This document shows, in pieces, positions 7,449-16,371 of a stretch of 50,645 nt of DNA. The DNA lies in NCBI GenBank assembly GCA_009778595.1, contig WRJI01000007.1:1-50645 (forward strand), given 5' to 3'. The number at the start of each line of letters is the position of its first letter. Positions within the stretch are counted from its first letter, which is position 1. The notes under the pieces are model-generated. The model did not search any database. It was not told the DNA's origin and saw only the letters and a list, made by a program, of their open reading frames with translations. This stretch comes from Peptococcaceae bacterium (GTDB lineage: Bacteria; Bacillota; Desulfitobacteriia; Desulfitobacteriales; Syntrophobotulaceae). The translations under genes were made by a program, and so were the position numbers.

Positions 7449-10089
7449 GATTCTGTTGCGGGGGATTAAGACAAATCTTTTTTCGTTTTGCATGGTATTT
7501 TTTTCGACTTTGCTTGTTGTCGTCGTGCTTGTTGTTAATTTTTCGTTCCAGCAATCTGTGAACAGCACGCGATTAGAACAGCTCCGGGATTCGACGCTTA
7601 ATACCCAGATTGTTGTGAATAAGGCTCAGGATATTGTTAACACCACTGACGGAGCTAATGATTCAAATAGTGGGAGTGCCGGATCTGGCGACACGAATTC
7701 CGGGGCGCCTGTTGATCCGAGTACGGATCCGGAGAGTAAGGCGAGTTCGGTTTTCCGGATTGACCAGATTCAGAAAATCTTGAATGATAACGATAACGTC
7801 AGAGCTTGGGTTGAAGGGTTGTCTTTTCAAGTCAATACGAGGATGAAAACCAAGCGTATCCATTTTTACGGAATCAATCTGGATCAGCAGAAGACGGTTT
7901 ATCCGATTGAAATTATTGAGGGAACCTTGGATTTCCCTGAGGAGAACGGGGTCATTGTGTCTGAGACGTTCACGAAGGATAACGGACTCAAGCTGAATGA
8001 TACCTTCAAGTTCTATTTGCAGCAGGAGCTGGGATCTGAGGATCCGGAGGAGCCGGAGTCTGAGGATCCGGGTTACGATTCGAATTCTGAACAACAAGCC
8101 TCGAATCCCGTGGGTGATGGGATTGAAGTGGTGATTAAGGGAATATCGGACTCGGGGAGCTTTCGTCAGGAACAGGGGTTGGTCATTGGGAAACTGGATT
8201 TCGCGCAGAAGTCTTTTGAGTTGTCCGGACGGCTCAACCGGTTGGATATTGAGCTTCGAGAGCTGGCGCTTATTACAGCGACCACAGATGAGCTTAATGT
8301 GGGGTTGAGTAAGCTTAATCTTAATATTCAGGCTCAACAAAAATTCGATCTGGATTATTTAGACGCTTATGTTGGAACGGTGGAACTGGCGTTGAATTTG
8401 TTTGTCAGCGTTATGGTGTTGGTTTCCATCTATATTGTGCTCTCGGTTTTTCGTTCGTATGTGTATCAGAATATGCGAGAAATGGTTACGTTGCGCAGTA
8501 TCGGGTTTTCGATTAATAATTATCGGGCGTTGATGATTGGGCAAGTTATTCTGATTTCTCTGGTGTCGTCACTGGTGGGGATCGGGTTGAGTATTCCGGG
8601 CGTTAAGTTGTTGCTGGCGATTTTTATTGGGGATACCAGCCAGAGCGAGTTGAATGTATCAGCTGCGGGTGTCGTTGTTTTAAGCGCTTGTGTGATTTCG
8701 GGGTTGAGCACTTGGATGGCGACAAGAAAGGTGACTCAGACCCCCATCGTTGATATTCTAAAAAAGAATCTGGTACAGAAGAAGAGCAGTGCCAGAACCA
8801 TTACGTTTTCTTTGGGGCTATTTATTTGGTTTTTTACCTTGGCGCTTCTTTTTTTGGCTGATAAGATTGGCGTTCGTGCTTATTTTGTGGCGGTGGGCCT
8901 TGGTCTGATTGGTTTTATTCTTGTTCACGATTTTTTGGTCTATGCTTTTTCGTGGCTTATAAAAGTATTGCTGGGCCGGTTGCCGCGGGCTTTGGGTTTG
9001 TTTGCCAAGCAGTTGAGGTTCAATTGTGGCAGCTATACCCAGAGTATTTCGATTATTTCTCTCGTTCTGACGGTTTCGATGTTGGCGGTTTCGATTTCGA
9101 CCATTCTAGATGAGGCTCTGTCCGGGGTTTTTCAGGGTTCGGATATTGTGGTTAGTCTTTACAGTGAGGAGTTCGATAAAGCTGTTCATGTGATGAATCA
9201 TGAGAAGGTGCCGTCTTATTTGATGCAAAAGAGGAAGTTTGTGGCTATTGACGGCAAATGGGTGGAGATTTCAGGGGTTCCTCTCAATAAATATTCCCGG
9301 AAGAATTATGAGAGGGTGACAAATGGGTCCCGGGAAGAGGTTTTCGGGCGCCTGAATGAGCCGGATACGATAATAATTACAACAACTTTTGCGAAGAATC
9401 ATAACAAGCTGATTGGGGATAAAGTGAAGGTTGGGAACAAGGAGCTTAAGGTCGTCGGGGTTGTTAATTCTTTTGAGAGCATGGGAACGATTCTGTTTGT
9501 GGCGGATACGAACTATTCGGATATCTGTGAGGATTATGATTATTGTTTGGTTTTGGTGGATACCCAGGATATTGAGGCGACCCGGGAGTATCTCAATACT
9601 GAGTTGGAGAAGAATTTGGAAGAGTACAGTTTTGCTGTTGATACGGTGCGGGAGGTTTATGAGTCTACCGCCAGCAACAATCAACTTATTATCAATATTA
9701 TTTATTTTTTGTGCGCGTTTTCTTTGATGATCAGCTGCATCAGTATGGTTAGCAACCTTATCATCAATATGGTTTCCAGGCGATCGGATTTCCTGATCTA
9801 CAGAACTATCGGGCTAACCAAAAGAAATATCCGGCGCATGGTGCTGTATGAGGCTTTGTCTATTGGGATCTACAGCGGAGCTACGGGGGTCGCTATGGGA
9901 TGTATTCTGTTGCCTGTCTTGGCTTCGATTCTGTCTTACTATGTCGGGTCTGTTGGGTATTCCTTCCAGTACCATGTTATGGGATTTTTGATGTTGGTGG
10001 CTTGTGGAATCGCTGTATTCAGCGTTTTGTTCACGGTTCAGAAGTATGTGTTCAAGATGAATCTTATTGAGGAGATCAAGCGGGTATGA
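7435..10089 (+). CDS. large FtsX-like ABC transporter permease
   Basis: Membrane protein of 884 residues, MacB/FtsX type with two permease halves. One N-terminal membrane segment (SFCMVFFSTLLVVVVLVVNF), then an outer domain of about 280 residues with low-complexity stretches (Ser/Gly/Asp-rich near residue 70 and EDPEEPESEDPG near 200), then three segments near 320-440, two or three near 460-560, a second outer domain, and three C-terminal segments ending at about 880. It is paired with the ATPase that follows. The ATG at 7435 overlaps the maturase stop, which points to coupled translation. Members act in peptide resistance, lipoprotein movement or peptide export; in this cluster export of, or immunity to, the peptide is the natural guess. 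Confidence 0.88.
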   Translation: MSKNKILLRGIKTNLFSFCMVFFSTLLVVVVLVVNFSFQQSVNSTRLEQLRDSTLNTQIVVNKAQDIVNTTDGANDSNSGSAGSGDTNSGAPVDPSTDPESKASSVFRIDQIQKILNDNDNVRAWVEGLSFQVNTRMKTKRIHFYGINLDQQKTVYPIEIIEGTLDFPEENGVIVSETFTKDNGLKLNDTFKFYLQQELGSEDPEEPESEDPGYDSNSEQQASNPVGDGIEVVIKGISDSGSFRQEQGLVIGKLDFAQKSFELSGRLNRLDIELRELALITATTDELNVGLSKLNLNIQAQQKFDLDYLDAYVGTVELALNLFVSVMVLVSIYIVLSVFRSYVYQNMREMVTLRSIGFSINNYRALMIGQVILISLVSSLVGIGLSIPGVKLLLAIFIGDTSQSELNVSAAGVVVLSACVISGLSTWMATRKVTQTPIVDILKKNLVQKKSSARTITFSLGLFIWFFTLALLFLADKIGVRAYFVAVGLGLIGFILVHDFLVYAFSWLIKVLLGRLPRALGLFAKQLRFNCGSYTQSISIISLVLTVSMLAVSISTILDEALSGVFQGSDIVVSLYSEEFDKAVHVMNHEKVPSYLMQKRKFVAIDGKWVEISGVPLNKYSRKNYERVTNGSREEVFGRLNEPDTIIITTTFAKNHNKLIGDKVKVGNKELKVVGVVNSFESMGTILFVADTNYSDICEDYDYCLVLVDTQDIEATREYLNTELEKNLEEYSFAVDTVREVYESTASNNQLIINIIYFLCAFSLMISCISMVSNLIINMVSRRSDFLIYRTIGLTKRNIRRMVLYEALSIGIYSGATGVAMGCILLPVLASILSYYVGSVGYSFQYHVMGFLMLVACGIAVFSVLFTVQKYVFKMNLIEEIKRV

Positions 10090-10131
10090 ATTCAGTTCAT
10101 ACTTTGACGTTATGGGGGACGGTGTGAGTAT

Positions 10132-10800
10132 ATGTTAAGAACGAGGGGTCTCAAGAAGGCGTTTTTCCAAGGGGTTACCAACCACGTTATCAACGGAATC
10201 AATATGGAGATTGTGGAGAAGGAATTTGTAACGATTACCGGCAAGTCCGGATCCGGCAAATCTACGTTGCTTTACTTGCTCAGCGGGTTGGAAAAACCTA
10301 CCAGCGGGGAGGTTCTGTTCTACAACAAAATCTTGCATAACTTGAGCGATTCGGAGATGAGCCTGCTGCGGCGCAAGGCATTCGGTTTCATTTTTCAGTT
10401 CTTCAATCTTGTTTCTTCGCTTGATGTTTGGGATAATATCTGTTTGCCCATTACGATTGAACGTAAGGTTAAGTCAGAAGAGAAAGCCACCATTATGGAA
10501 TATGTGAAGATGCTGGGTATTTTAGACAAGCTCAATGCCTATCCCCATCAGCTTTCGGGAGGGCAGCAGCAACGGGTGGCTATTGCCAGGGCTCTGGCGA
10601 TTGATCCTGATGTGATTTTCGCTGATGAACCCACGGGGAATTTGGATTCTGAGACCAGTGAAGATGTGTTGAGGGTTTTTGATAATTTGAATAAGTGGTT
10701 GGGAAAGACGATTGTGATGGTTACTCATGACGAGAGTATCACAAAGATGCTGGCGACACGGGAAGTGCGTCTGGTGAACGGGCGCATTGTCAATTGTTGA
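10132..10800 (+). CDS. ABC transporter ATPase (MacB/LolD type)
   Basis: Nucleotide-binding subunit of 222 residues. Walker [10 protein letters not shown] (about residues 37-45), Q-loop FIFQFFN, signature [15 protein letters not shown], Walker [14 protein letters not shown] and switch His in MVTHDE are all intact. The signature and the TGNLDS box are typical of ATPases that work with FtsX-like permeases, which is what lies 43 bp upstream. GGGGGA at 10114-10119 precedes the ATG at 10132. It should act in the cytoplasm, bound to the permease. Confidence 0.95.
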   Translation: MLRTRGLKKAFFQGVTNHVINGINMEIVEKEFVTITGKSGSGKSTLLYLLSGLEKPTSGEVLFYNKILHNLSDSEMSLLRRKAFGFIFQFFNLVSSLDVWDNICLPITIERKVKSEEKATIMEYVKMLGILDKLNAYPHQLSGGQQQRVAIARALAIDPDVIFADEPTGNLDSETSEDVLRVFDNLNKWLGKTIVMVTHDESITKMLATREVRLVNGRIVNC

Positions 10801-10816
10801 TGAGTCGGGGGTTGTT

Positions 10817-11437
10817 ATGATTGTTCTGAAGAATACGGTGTTTCAAGACGTTTGGTTGGACGCGCTATATGATGGACGGATTGTGGTGAGCGATGGGTTG
10901 GACCGGATTCGCAGGGTTTTTGCCTATAAGACCCGGGTGATGGTGTACGCTTTTCAGGATGTCCAGCAGTTGGCGGATTATTTGGGTATGGATTTGCCGG
11001 TTTGGGTCAAGGGGACCGGATTCGGCGACAAGATTCTGGTTGTGGGGCGGGAAGGTTGGATTGATGATTCTGAGGATTCGGTTTTTGGGGTTGTTTTGCA
11101 TGAGTTTACACATCTGGCTGTGGCGGAGAGTTTCGCCGCAACATGTCCTTTGTGGCTGAATGAGGGTCTGGCAATTTATTTTTCCGGCGATTCGAAGTTT
11201 CAAGACGGTGAGAACGGTGTTGATGGTTGGGCGAAAGGTGAGTACCCTTTCTATGAAAGGAATTATGATGATGGCGATGAATTCTATTTTCGGAGTGCGC
11301 GAATGGTGTTCAGGTTGATTGAGATGTATGGTGAAAAGGATTTGATCGATCATTGCCGCAAGTGTTTGGATTTTGTTCATGACAGCAGGGTTGGCGCGGA
11401 GAATTTGAGGAGATTGTCATATGTCGTACGTGTTTAG
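10817..11437 (+). CDS. zinc metallopeptidase-like protein (HEFTH, peptidase MA-type)
   Basis: Protein of 206 residues with HEFTH at about 96-100 (the two zinc His and catalytic Glu) and PLWLNEGLAIYFSG about 22 residues later, whose Glu is the third zinc ligand: a gluzincin of the peptidase MA type. There is no signal peptide or membrane segment, so it acts in the cytoplasm. The start ATG at 10817 follows GGGGG at 10806-10811; the frame from 10787 is longer but has no site. Its end overlaps the exporter by 17 bp. Lying between maturase, ATPases and exporter, it is the best candidate to cut the leader from the modified peptide before export. That role is inference; it could also be immunity-related. 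Confidence 0.85.
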   Translation: MIVLKNTVFQDVWLDALYDGRIVVSDGLDRIRRVFAYKTRVMVYAFQDVQQLADYLGMDLPVWVKGTGFGDKILVVGREGWIDDSEDSVFGVVLHEFTHLAVAESFAATCPLWLNEGLAIYFSGDSKFQDGENGVDGWAKGEYPFYERNYDDGDEFYFRSARMVFRLIEMYGEKDLIDHCRKCLDFVHDSRVGAENLRRLSYVVRV

Positions 11438-13145
11438 AAAAGTTATGGTTCTCATCAGACCGTACATGAAGCAACAAGTTCTGGGGCTTATTTTGACGCT
11501 GCTGTTTTCACTGGCGGCGATGGCGATGCCTTTAATTTCCAGTTGGATGATTGACGAAGTCGCGATGCCCAGTGTGGATATGCCGGCGGGTGAAGGGTAT
11601 GATTTGCTTGTGCTGGGAATTCTCTTCTTCGTGGCGGCGGCGCTGACTCAACCTGTTGTCGGTGTTTTGCGGGAAGTTCTGTTTATGCGGATTACGGAAA
11701 AGGTCACGAGAAGCATGCGGAACAATATGTTCTCGAAAATGCTTTATTCGAATTTTCGGTTCTTGAATAAGCTCAAGGGCGGCGATTTGATCTCGATTAT
11801 TACAAACGACGGGCGGGCAGCCAGCGATTTTATTTCTGTGATTTTTGTCAGCATTTTTGCCAATGTTGTTATGCTGGTTTGTATTGTTGTGGGAATGCTT
11901 ATGCAATCTTTTCGGCTTACGCTTATTGTTATGGCAGTGTTTGGGGTCTACTTTTTGTTTAACGCTTTTTATACAAGACGGTTGCAGAGGATGTCGCTGG
12001 ATATTCAGGAGAATTACGATGCCCTCTGTACTTGTATAGATCAGACAAATAGCTCGATTTTGTCCACGAAAACATACAATCAGGAGAAAAACGCTGAGAG
12101 CCGCTTTGAGGCGATTACAGATAAGATGTTTCGAAACAATTGTCGCATCGGTTTCAATGAGATCATGTTGAGCTATTTGGCTCACGCGATTACGATGATT
12201 TGTTTGGGGATTCTCTATGGCGGCGGAATTCTGTTTGTTATGAACGGAACGATGACCCTGGGACAGGTATTTGCTTTGGGTCAGTTTTTTATGATGTTGA
12301 ATGAACCGGTGAGCGCTCTTTTGGAGGTGAGCGTCAGTGCCAATGTGATTATGCCGATTTTTGAGCGAATCGAAGGATATACTGAGCTGGAAACTGAGAA
12401 TGTGGGGGAGTTTGAGGGTATTCTCAGATTTCCTTATATCATGATTCAGGATCTTTCGTTTTCGTATTCCGACGAAAATGATGGGAGTTATGCGCTGAAA
12501 GATATCACGATGAAGTTGCCGGCTCGTGGACTGGTTAACATTATTGGGGAGTCGGGGTCGGGCAAAACAACGTTTACCAAGGTGATGCTAGGGTTGTATC
12601 CCGTTGAGAGGGGCATGATCTCTTTCGGGAATAGGGATGTCAATGATATCTCTATCGCGACTTTGCGGGGTAATATTGGGTATGTACCTCAGGAGAGCGA
12701 GATTCTTAATGATTCTGTTTTCAATAATATTCGTTTTGGGGATCCGGATATCTGGCTTGATGAGGCGATGGAAGTCTGTAATATGTTGCGGTTGCACGAG
12801 AAAATCATGTCGTTGCCAAGTAATTACCGCAGTGTGATTACGGAGCGGGTTAATTTGTCGGGGGGGGAGAAACAGCGGATTCTGATTGCTCGGGCGATTC
12901 TGAAGGAGGCGCCTATTATTATTATGGATGAGCCTTTGTCGGCGTTGGATGCAGAGAATAGCGAGCTGGTGAGCCGTATTATTATGCGTCTGGCTGAAGA
13001 GAAGCTTGTTCTGATGATTACCCATTATGAGTGTGAGTCTTTACGACCGGTGATGAAGGTTGTTTTCAATCACGGGGAAGCGACTGTTATGCGGGAGCAG
13101 AAGAATCAGAGGCTCAGTATTCTTGATTTGAGACGGGATTTGTGA
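11421..13145 (+). CDS. ABC exporter (fused membrane and ATPase domains)
   Basis: Half-transporter of 574 residues, working as a dimer. Six membrane segments in about residues 15-300 (for example QVLGLILTLLFSLAAMAMPL), then an ATPase domain with Walker A GESGSGKTT (about 380), Q-loop VPQES, signature NLSGGEKQRILIARA, Walker B IIIMDEPLSALD and switch His in MITHYE. There is no N-terminal C39 peptidase domain, so the leader must be removed by another enzyme, probably the HEFTH protein just before it. In this position it most likely exports the finished peptide. It overlaps the previous gene and is the last gene of the cluster, 24 bp before mgsA. Confidence 0.93.
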   Translation: MSYVFRKVMVLIRPYMKQQVLGLILTLLFSLAAMAMPLISSWMIDEVAMPSVDMPAGEGYDLLVLGILFFVAAALTQPVVGVLREVLFMRITEKVTRSMRNNMFSKMLYSNFRFLNKLKGGDLISIITNDGRAASDFISVIFVSIFANVVMLVCIVVGMLMQSFRLTLIVMAVFGVYFLFNAFYTRRLQRMSLDIQENYDALCTCIDQTNSSILSTKTYNQEKNAESRFEAITDKMFRNNCRIGFNEIMLSYLAHAITMICLGILYGGGILFVMNGTMTLGQVFALGQFFMMLNEPVSALLEVSVSANVIMPIFERIEGYTELETENVGEFEGILRFPYIMIQDLSFSYSDENDGSYALKDITMKLPARGLVNIIGESGSGKTTFTKVMLGLYPVERGMISFGNRDVNDISIATLRGNIGYVPQESEILNDSVFNNIRFGDPDIWLDEAMEVCNMLRLHEKIMSLPSNYRSVITERVNLSGGEKQRILIARAILKEAPIIIMDEPLSALDAENSELVSRIIMRLAEEKLVLMITHYECESLRPVMKVVFNHGEATVMREQKNQRLSILDLRRDL

Positions 13146-13169
13146 GAGAGTATGAAGGGGGATTGAGGG

Positions 13170-13646
13170 ATGGGTTCGGGTCAAATCATGAAAACGATCC
13201 CGGGACGGAAACGGATTGCGTTGATTGCCCATGACAACAAGAAGCAAGCCTTAATTGATTGGTGTACCAAGAATATTGAGGTTTTGCGGCGACATAGGTT
13301 GTTTGGAACCGGGACAACAGCCCGGTTGATAGGGGAGGCTACCGGGTTGGTGGTGGAAGGGTTTTTGAGTGGGCCCTTAGGTGGTGATCAGCAGATCGGG
13401 GCGAAGATTGCTGAGGGGCTTATGGATATGATGATCTTTTTTTGTGATCCGTTAACGGCGCAGCCCCATGATCCTGATGTTAAGGCTTTGTTGCGGATTG
13501 GCCAAGTCTACGATATTCCGATCGCGACCAACCAAGCGACAGCGGATTTTTTATTGGTTTCTCCTTGGATGGAGTTGCCTTATGACCACTGGGTAGAGGA
13601 TTTTCAACAAGCCCATCTTAGACGCATTCTGAATCCTGAATCCTGA
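13170..13646 (+). CDS. mgsA: methylglyoxal synthase
   Basis: Turns dihydroxyacetone phosphate into methylglyoxal and phosphate, a bypass of lower glycolysis under phosphate shortage. The 158-residue product has [32 protein letters not shown] (with the catalytic Asp) and [12 protein letters not shown] (with the active-site His). AAGGGG at 13155-13160 is 9 nt before the ATG at 13170. Odd: the last codons (ILNPES and the TGA) are read from a copy of the dispersed heptamer element at 13625, so the natural C-terminus was replaced by repeat sequence. The protein is otherwise full length. Confidence 0.95.
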   Translation: MGSGQIMKTIPGRKRIALIAHDNKKQALIDWCTKNIEVLRRHRLFGTGTTARLIGEATGLVVEGFLSGPLGGDQQIGAKIAEGLMDMMIFFCDPLTAQPHDPDVKALLRIGQVYDIPIATNQATADFLLVSPWMELPYDHWVEDFQQAHLRRILNPES

Positions 13647-13680
13647 ATCCTGGATACTTGCGGTCGAAGACCGCTTTAGA
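13625..13680 (+). repeat. dispersed heptamer/hairpin element, copy 3 (overlaps end of mgsA)
   Basis: Starts at CATTCTGAAT without the CAAGAAAATCC box, has four heptamers (last GGAT), then hairpin GCGGTC (13660-13665), GAA, GACCGC (13669-13674) and TTTAG. The first part is translated as the end of mgsA. Confidence 0.88.
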
Positions 13681-13684
13681 CATG

Positions 13685-14977
13685 TTAAGCTGGAACTGGA
13701 GGGGGCGTTGTCATGAGGGGTTGACCCTGTTCAGGGCCTTGGAGCGACCAGTAATGGTGATAGAGCTCTTCCGTGGCTAACGCGATTTTGGTGACGGCGA
13801 AGTCCTGCCCTTCCGGGAAAAGATAAAACGTATCGTTTGCTGTATTCAGGTCAACGCAATCTCCCCGTCCTTTGTAATCGTACTCAATGTGACAGGAGTA
13901 AAGCGACATAGCCTTCCAGACGACAGTGAAGGGGTTCTCATTGAGGACACCGGTCAAGGTGAAGCCATCCATGGTTTGGCTCAGATGGCCGAATTCGCTG
14001 AATTTCACGAATCCTTTCGCGTTGGGAAGGGATTCTATCCGGACTTTGGCGTGAAACGAGTATGTGCCGTTTTTCACTTCCCGGCTCACGTTTTTGCGCT
14101 CCCATTCATACCAGTCAGGGATGTGGGTGAACTCTGTTATGCCCTTTTGGGCACGTAGTTCGCCCAGTTCGTTCATTTCCCATGTTTTGCCGCAATGGTT
14201 GCAGCTGAGAGTTGTTTCGCGGGACGTCATGTTGTATTCCGTGTTGCAGGCAGGGCATTGGTAGAGGACTTTGTGCAACCCTTCAGCCCGCTTCTTGTCT
14301 TTGACATATATCTGCTTTTCTTTTTGCCAGGAAAAATCATCATAGACAAAAGCTTCGGCCAATCGGGCATTGATTTCGTCAAGGGATAATTGCTGGGTTT
14401 GTTCTTGGGTGAAAAGAAGGGCCATTTCTGCTTCTACCGGTTTGACTTTGCGGGAGCCAACATTCCAGAAAGGCGAATTGATGTGGTGACCATGCATCAT
14501 GAGGGTGACCACAGGGATATTCATTTTTTGGACCATTTTCCCGAGAGAGGCCGGGAGGATGGCGGTGGTGCCGCAAAGGGAATAACGGGCTTCCGGGAAC
14601 AGAACCACGATGTCGCCGTTATCCCGGGCATGAAGCATGTTTTTCACCAAGCCGGCACTTTTGGCGAATTTGCGGCAACAGATGCCGCCGACAGCGCGCA
14701 ACAGCCATTCCATACCGATATAGCCGTCGATGGCGACCACATAGTTGGCCCGATGGGGGAATATGGCCTTGGTCACAATCATGAAATCCATGAATGAATT
14801 GTGGTTACATAGCAGGAAATAGGGGGGTTTCAAGTGTTTGGGCATTGCTGTCTTGTTGATACGGGAGCGGTGAGTATAGGCTTTGGGAAGGCTGAGCAAC
14901 CATGTGATCGGTGTCAATATGGGCCATTGTCGATTGGGACGTCGAGTCATGTCAAAGCGTTCAAATTGCCCAACCAT
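13685..14977 (-). CDS. acyltransferase, PlsC-like, with extra C-terminal domain
   Basis: Lysophospholipid acyltransferase fold of 430 residues, twice the usual PlsC length. Block I is NHNSFMDF (the HX4D motif, near residue 60) and FPEARYSLCG is the acceptor-site motif. The second half has a Cys4 zinc-ribbon pattern (CPACN and, 17 residues on, CNHCG) and a beta-rich region of about 130 residues. The likely reaction is transfer of an acyl group to a lysophosphatidate or similar acceptor at the membrane. The start ATG at 14977 follows AAGGAG; the longer frame from 15019 has none. It has a consensus promoter. The C-terminal extension makes the exact substrate uncertain. Confidence 0.85.
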   Translation of the reverse strand: MVGQFERFDMTRRPNRQWPILTPITWLLSLPKAYTHRSRINKTAMPKHLKPPYFLLCNHNSFMDFMIVTKAIFPHRANYVVAIDGYIGMEWLLRAVGGICCRKFAKSAGLVKNMLHARDNGDIVVLFPEARYSLCGTTAILPASLGKMVQKMNIPVVTLMMHGHHINSPFWNVGSRKVKPVEAEMALLFTQEQTQQLSLDEINARLAEAFVYDDFSWQKEKQIYVKDKKRAEGLHKVLYQCPACNTEYNMTSRETTLSCNHCGKTWEMNELGELRAQKGITEFTHIPDWYEWERKNVSREVKNGTYSFHAKVRIESLPNAKGFVKFSEFGHLSQTMDGFTLTGVLNENPFTVVWKAMSLYSCHIEYDYKGRGDCVDLNTANDTFYLFPEGQDFAVTKIALATEELYHHYWSLQGPEQGQPLMTTPPPVPA

Positions 14978-15024
14978 TATTGTGCTCCTTACGGCAGGAT
15001 TCGATTTATTTCGTTTCATATTTT

Positions 15025-15053
15025 ATTATAGCTTATTGGGGAGATATTTGCAA
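15025..15053 (-). promoter_or_regulatory. promoter of the acyltransferase gene
   Basis: On the minus strand TTGCAA (15053-15048), a 17-nt spacer and TATAAT (15030-15025). About 48 nt before the ATG at 14977. Confidence 0.75.
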
Positions 15054-15137
15054 TGCTAACGTTGCAGGAGGGTGCATGACATAATATAATGTAACTCAAG
15101 CGGTCAAAACCCGCATGGTGGGATCTTAAGAGGAGGG

Positions 15138-16169
15138 CTACCGGCTAAGACGCCGCAACCCTATTTGACGGGCAAGCCGCAGAGGCGAAAGAACCCGAAT
15201 AGGCGGGGTCAAGTTGAGCAGACGGGAGACAACGTTGTCTTCATCCTGGGGTTTATAAGAGAACATACAAGTGTACGAGCGCGAGGTCTGGTCGAATTCT
15301 GTTCGAAGTTCCCTTCGTTTGTCTGTTTCCATGAATGCGCGCCGAAAACGCTCAAAAGCGTTACGCCCACCACTTATTTCAACGATTAATGGTTCCTGGG
15401 GCGGGATGAGAAGATAGTCTTCAAAATGAGCATTCCGGGGAATCCCCAAGGGTTCGGTTGGTGTCATGGCGGCTTCTTCGTTCAAAGAAGGGGGTGTTTC
15501 TGAAACGCTTCGCGTCTTGAGTGATAAGCGGATATCCGTGATGTCCCTGATACCGATGTCCAAAGCAGAATGAACAGTGTCGTTTTCAGCGATGTTTCCG
15601 CGAACGAGGAAACGGTCTGTCCCGGCATTGTATTCGAAACGTAAAGGCTGAAACAGTAGGGCTTCATTGTTTTGCGCGTCGGCATATCTTAAGCGCACAG
15701 TTTGACGGTCTTGCCAAGCCATGACAAGAGTCTGCATTATTTTCAAGTAGCTTGTGTCCTCAAAGGGATCGCCGCCGGTTGGACGGAAAGGGGAAAGAGT
15801 CTTGGTTTCAAATAGAGGCTTAATGTCCTTAAGATCACGCCCGACCTGGACAAGAACGTCATGGGACACCAGGAGGCGAACACGGATGTCGATAAGCACG
15901 GTCTTAACCCATGCTCTTTTGAGATGATCCGGATTGAATTCGTTGCCGGTGTCACGGTTGCTATCCGTGTTATCTTTGACGTTTCTGTTGTGCGCCACAT
16001 GGGCCGCGTCAGCCAAAAGGACAGGCAAGAAGGAAGTGCCAATCGTTTCCAAAGCGGTTTGAGATACGTTATAGAGCTCCGGGCGGCTTAACGATCGGGT
16101 TCCGGCTACCTGGAGAACAGCATTCAAGGTTTCCGTATAGGCTTGATATATACGTACAGTCGGTTCCAT
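15138..16169 (-). CDS. WYL-domain protein (probable ligand-sensing regulator)
   Basis: Protein of 343 residues. The middle part (about residues 155-215) has the WYL-type pattern: TVRLRYADAQ, LLFQPLRFEYNAGTDRFLVR and a following GIRDITDIRL. The C-terminal part (VEISGGRNAFERFRRAF and so on) looks like the WCX extension. An N-terminal helix-turn-helix is not clear; the first 120 residues are helical. WYL proteins usually bind DNA and sense nucleotides or other ligands. The ATG at 16169 follows AGGAGGT. It has an extended -10 promoter and is separated from murJ by repeat copy 4. Confidence 0.7.
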   Translation of the reverse strand: MEPTVRIYQAYTETLNAVLQVAGTRSLSRPELYNVSQTALETIGTSFLPVLLADAAHVAHNRNVKDNTDSNRDTGNEFNPDHLKRAWVKTVLIDIRVRLLVSHDVLVQVGRDLKDIKPLFETKTLSPFRPTGGDPFEDTSYLKIMQTLVMAWQDRQTVRLRYADAQNNEALLFQPLRFEYNAGTDRFLVRGNIAENDTVHSALDIGIRDITDIRLSLKTRSVSETPPSLNEEAAMTPTEPLGIPRNAHFEDYLLIPPQEPLIVEISGGRNAFERFRRAFMETDKRRELRTEFDQTSRSYTCMFSYKPQDEDNVVSRLLNLTPPIRVLSPLRLARQIGLRRLSR

Positions 16170-16201
16170 CAATGACCTCCTGAGGATAGATTCATACCCT
16201 T

Positions 16202-16210
16202 ATTATACCA
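16202..16210 (-). promoter_or_regulatory. extended -10 promoter of the WYL gene
   Basis: Minus strand reads TGGTATAAT (16210-16202), a perfect -10 with the TGN extension; a TTGAAA box lies 21 nt upstream, too far for a normal -35. It is about 33 nt before the ATG. Confidence 0.6.
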
Positions 16211-16262
16211 TAAAGTCGCGGGCGTGTCTTTCAATAATGGGAATTAATGGATTGCATCAACC

Positions 16263-16371
16263 TTAGTACCTTACAGACGCGAAGCGTCAATAAAAAACAA
16301 GAAAATCCATATTCTGAATACTGAATACTGAATACTGAATACTGGATACTTGCGGGCAGAGCCCGCGTTAG
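16263..16371 (+). repeat. dispersed heptamer/hairpin element, copy 4 (long form)
   Basis: Adds a left part to the common element: TTAGTACCTTACA and hairpin GACGC (16276-16280), GAA, GCGTC (16284-16288), then CAATAAAAAACAAG. Next come the AAAATCC box, five heptamers (last GGAT), hairpin GCGGGC (16352-16357), AGA, GCCCGC (16361-16366) and GTTAG. Its right edge runs into the stop codon of murJ, which is on the other strand. Confidence 0.88.

Noticed and set aside
14390-14797. 135-codon plus-strand frame opposite the acyltransferase
   Set aside because: Shadow frame; the minus-strand gene has clear motifs and a promoter.
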